This document shows, piece by piece, positions 61,966 to 64,000 of a stretch of 64,000 nucleotides of DNA (its first letter is position 1; every line of letters starts with the position of its first letter). Origin of the DNA: Planctomycetales bacterium (lineage in GTDB: Bacteria; Planctomycetota; Planctomycetia; Isosphaerales; Isosphaeraceae). The notes under the pieces were generated by a model. It was not told the origin of the DNA, made no database searches, and saw only the letters and a list, made by a program, of their open reading frames with translations. The stretch is from the NCBI GenBank assembly GCA_027449865.1, contig DAIDKV010000206.1:1-64000 (forward strand), in the 5' to 3' direction. A program made the translations under genes and the position numbers.

Positions 61966-62560
61966 CTGGAAATATACCGTCGACCCCCCTCCAAGAAAAG
62001 CCCCCTCCGAGAAAAAGTTCCGGCGCGGTGGCGATGACGCGCTCATCGACTCTCGAATCCCCGAATCGAGCCCTCTATGGCTGGTTCGGGATGGTTTTTT
62101 ATTTTGTTAAACGGCTCTTAGGGGAAGACCGGGTGTCGTTCTCAGGTAGGGAAGCCGGGGGCCAGCCGCTTCATGCAAGTCTCTTGCCAGCAAAAGTTTG
62201 GAGAAAATGACCCGTTTTCGTGATTGGACGATTGTCAAGAACGAAATGATCGCAGAGAATGTGCATGATTGCCCGAAAGAGTCGTACCCAGGGGTGGGTG
62301 CGTGTGGCGATACCGTTGAGGGATCGTCGCTCGCTGGGATCATCGAAGCAAGATTGAGTGGAGCATGTTGCCCCACGAACCGGGATCGGGCCGGCCACGG
62401 ACCGTACCGGACGTGATCGAGTCGATCACCGATCCTCGCCGATCCTAAAAGGGGATCCCGCCCATGCCAACGTCGGCGCATTCACGGCTGTCGCTGCTTC
62501 CTCTGGCGCGACCGAGCCCGAACCACGCGGGACCATCCTCAGATCGCAAGGAGGTCTCCT
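61966..62560. other. gene-free stretch upstream of xerC
   Basis: These 595 bases contain no supportable gene. A T-rich patch at 62093-62107 is notable in this GC-rich context and could belong to a promoter or be a transcript end for either strand. An AAGGAGG for xerC is at 62548-62554. Confidence 0.35.
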
Positions 62561-63445
62561 GTGCATTCTTCCATGACCGATTTCTTGCAACACCTGCGGA
62601 CCGAACGGCGATCGTCGCCGCACACTCTTCGATGCTACGAGGACGACCTGATTCAGTACGGGGCGTTCCTGGCCGAGACATTCGGAGAAGGCGAGGATCC
62701 CTCGGCCTCGGGGCCCTCGCGGCTCCGAAGGTACTCGGCGTGGCTGGCGAGCCGAGGTTACGCGCCGAGCACGATCGCACGCCGCCTTGCAAGCTTGCGA
62801 TCGTATTTTCGCTTTTTGAGACGGCGGGGCGTGGTCACGTCGGATCCAGCGGCCGGGTTGAGGAACCCCAAGCAGGCCAGGCGTTTACCTCGCTTGCTCC
62901 GAGTCGACGAGGTGATCCGGCTCCTGGACACCGTGCCCGTCGACACCCCGGCCGGGGTGCGCGACCGCGCGATGCTGGAGACCCTCTACGGCGGCGGCCT
63001 GCGCGTCAGCGAGCTGGTTGGGCTCGACCTGGCCGACCTGGACCTGGAGAGCGAACTGGTCCGGGTTCGGGGGAAGGGTCGTCGCGAGCGGCTCAGCCCC
63101 ATCGGCCAAATGGCCAACGCATGGATCCGACGATGGATTCCCATCCGCAAACCGAAGGCGCCACGAGAGCCGGCCCTTTTTCTGAATCAGCGGGGAACTC
63201 GGCTGACGGCCCGAAGTGTCGGCCGGCTCCTGGAGCAGCATCTCGCTCGGGCCGGGCTCGCGGATGCGGCCAGCCCGCACACCTTGCGGCACAGCTTCGC
63301 CACTCACCTGCTCGACAGCGGGGCCGACCTCCGGAGCGTCCAGGAATTGCTCGGTCACCGCAAATTGACCACAACCCAGATCTACACCCACGTCACACAG
63401 GACCGAATTCTCGATATTTATCATGAGACCCATCCGAGAGCCTGA
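62561..63445 (+). CDS. xerC: XerC/XerD-type tyrosine recombinase
   Basis: This 294-residue recombinase has the SAM-like N-terminal domain ('FLQHLRTERRSSPHTLRCYEDDL') and the catalytic domain with all six active residues: Arg148 (GGGLRVSE), Lys172 (GKGRRER), His240 and Arg243 (HTLRHSFA), His266 (LGHRKL) and Tyr275 (QIYTHV). The length fits chromosomal XerC/D, which resolves chromosome dimers at dif; no tail suggests a phage integrase. The start is a GTG at 62561 preceded by AAGGAGG, giving a start 4 codons before the first ATG. XerC and XerD cannot be told apart without comparison. Confidence 0.92.
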   Translation: MHSSMTDFLQHLRTERRSSPHTLRCYEDDLIQYGAFLAETFGEGEDPSASGPSRLRRYSAWLASRGYAPSTIARRLASLRSYFRFLRRRGVVTSDPAAGLRNPKQARRLPRLLRVDEVIRLLDTVPVDTPAGVRDRAMLETLYGGGLRVSELVGLDLADLDLESELVRVRGKGRRERLSPIGQMANAWIRRWIPIRKPKAPREPALFLNQRGTRLTARSVGRLLEQHLARAGLADAASPHTLRHSFATHLLDSGADLRSVQELLGHRKLTTTQIYTHVTQDRILDIYHETHPRA

Positions 63446-63968
63446 GGCGATGTCGACGGGCGAGGCCGCGACCCGCCTCGGATCCGATGAGTCGACACAG
63501 CCGTTCCGTCCCAATGGGCTTCGTCCCAACGTCCCGGCGCGGGGACCGTCTCGTTCGCTAGCTCCGGATCTTCGCGAGGATTCCCTCTGCTTCTCCTGAT
63601 TTCGACCTCATACCAATTTCTGCCTGATCGGGCTTCGGAGCGGCCCGAAACCTGACCTCCCGGCGCCTCGCAGGAAGCCGCAAACCTCACCATGTTCTTT
63701 GACGGCGTTGCTTTTGTGACATACACGTTTCAACAGGACGACATCGACTGCCCGCACGCCACGCGACCCACGACGAGGGGGTCAAAGGCCCGGCGGGATT
63801 CAGGGGCCGGTCGGGCCATCGCATCGCGATGGCCTGCCGGCGGGGCCGTGACGGGTTCGTCGCCGCGCCTTCCAGGCGCTCCGTCTCGAAGTTGCCCCTC
63901 CACTCCTTTCAGGGAGGACGGACCGGCCTCGTGCCGTGGCACGGGCATTTGTCGCGAGACCGACTTCC
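63446..63968. other. gene-free stretch near the window end
   Basis: These 523 bases hold no supportable gene on either strand. Translations in all frames are Arg/Pro/Ser-rich with no family match. It may contain the promoter of the gene starting at the edge. Confidence 0.35.
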
Positions 63969-64000
63969 ATGCATAAGCTGCGCATCCTGATCCTTTACCC
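63969..64000 (+). CDS. possible start of a gene cut by the window end
   Basis: An ATG at 63969 opens a frame reading Met-His-Lys-Leu-Arg-Ile-Leu-Ile-Leu-Tyr to the last base. A start with short basic residues followed by a beta-strand of Ile/Leu is typical of Rossmann-like or ATP-grasp enzymes, but ten residues are not enough to name it. No clear ribosome binding site is visible. Confidence 0.25.
   Translation, partial: MHKLRILILY

Noticed and set aside
62561-63445. XerC-like recombinase as an integrase of a mobile element
   Set aside because: Length and motifs are those of chromosomal Xer proteins; no att-like duplication, phage gene or transposition gene lies nearby. The tRNA-Met is 600 bases away without a repeated 3' end that I could find.

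Overview
The window is GC-rich, gene-dense bacterial chromosome, most probably from a planctomycete close to the Isosphaeraceae (an inference from gene content). Four genes encode DUF1559 pseudopilin-like proteins, a family greatly expanded in Planctomycetota. Other signs are many TPR proteins, a TPR/multiheme cytochrome, small lipoproteins, an 'LEPMEARVVPT' N-terminus and frequent GTG/TTG starts. I see no prophage, IS element, CRISPR array or rRNA.

Layout. 1-8.8 kb: a DUF4058 gene, a decayed partial duplicate (1421-1629) of the neighbouring locus, a small LEP-motif protein, a MoeB-rhodanese fusion, a TPR protein with a C-terminal Cys cluster, then fatty-acid genes (fabG, acpP, fabF) and a PH-domain membrane protein. 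9-18.6 kb: glucan phosphorylase, a zinc-ribbon membrane protein, a hicAB pair whose hicA is frameshifted, a Ser/Thr kinase, an orphan Phd-type antitoxin and dnaE. 18.9-24.7 kb: two lipoprotein+DUF1559 pairs flanking two tandem Tat-exported glycosylasparaginases. 25-32.9 kb: purN, a Uma2 protein, ileS, a palindromic intergenic repeat, purine nucleoside phosphorylase, a small TPR protein, a very acidic repetitive protein and a Gfo/Idh/MocA oxidoreductase. 33.1-41.2 kb: tRNA-His, a membrane protein, an 850-base gene-free stretch, a third lipoprotein+DUF1559 pair, then two TPR membrane proteins and a TPR/heptaheme cytochrome. 41.5-50.7 kb: rhomboid protease, an Ldh_2-family protein without its usual histidine motifs, a beta-CASP nuclease, MiaE-like hydroxylase, a fourth DUF1559 gene, trpB and trpA. 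51-58 kb: small hypotheticals, a di-heme cytochrome, M19 dipeptidase, an exported methyltransferase next to a family 2 glycosyltransferase, and a Cys/Gly/Tyr repeat lipoprotein. 58.4-64 kb: a three-gene overlapping operon around an HTTM-DCC fusion, a hotdog thioesterase, an initiator-like tRNA-Met and a XerC/D recombinase.

How the genes fit together. Most are housekeeping genes: fatty-acid synthesis, tryptophan, purines, isoleucyl-tRNA charging, replication and tRNA modification. The lineage-specific layer is the envelope: DUF1559 proteins repeatedly preceded by a short lipoprotein gene, an envelope cytochrome with TPR companions, Tat-exported hydrolases, an exported methyltransferase and a Cys-repeat lipoprotein. 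The best candidates for undescribed biology are the lipoprotein/DUF1559/TPR/heptaheme locus (35.1-41.2 kb), the Cys-repeat lipoprotein (57.2-58.0 kb), the HTTM-DCC operon (58.4-60.9 kb) and the motif-less Ldh_2 protein (42.4-43.2 kb). All calls come from reading the sequence; no database search was run.
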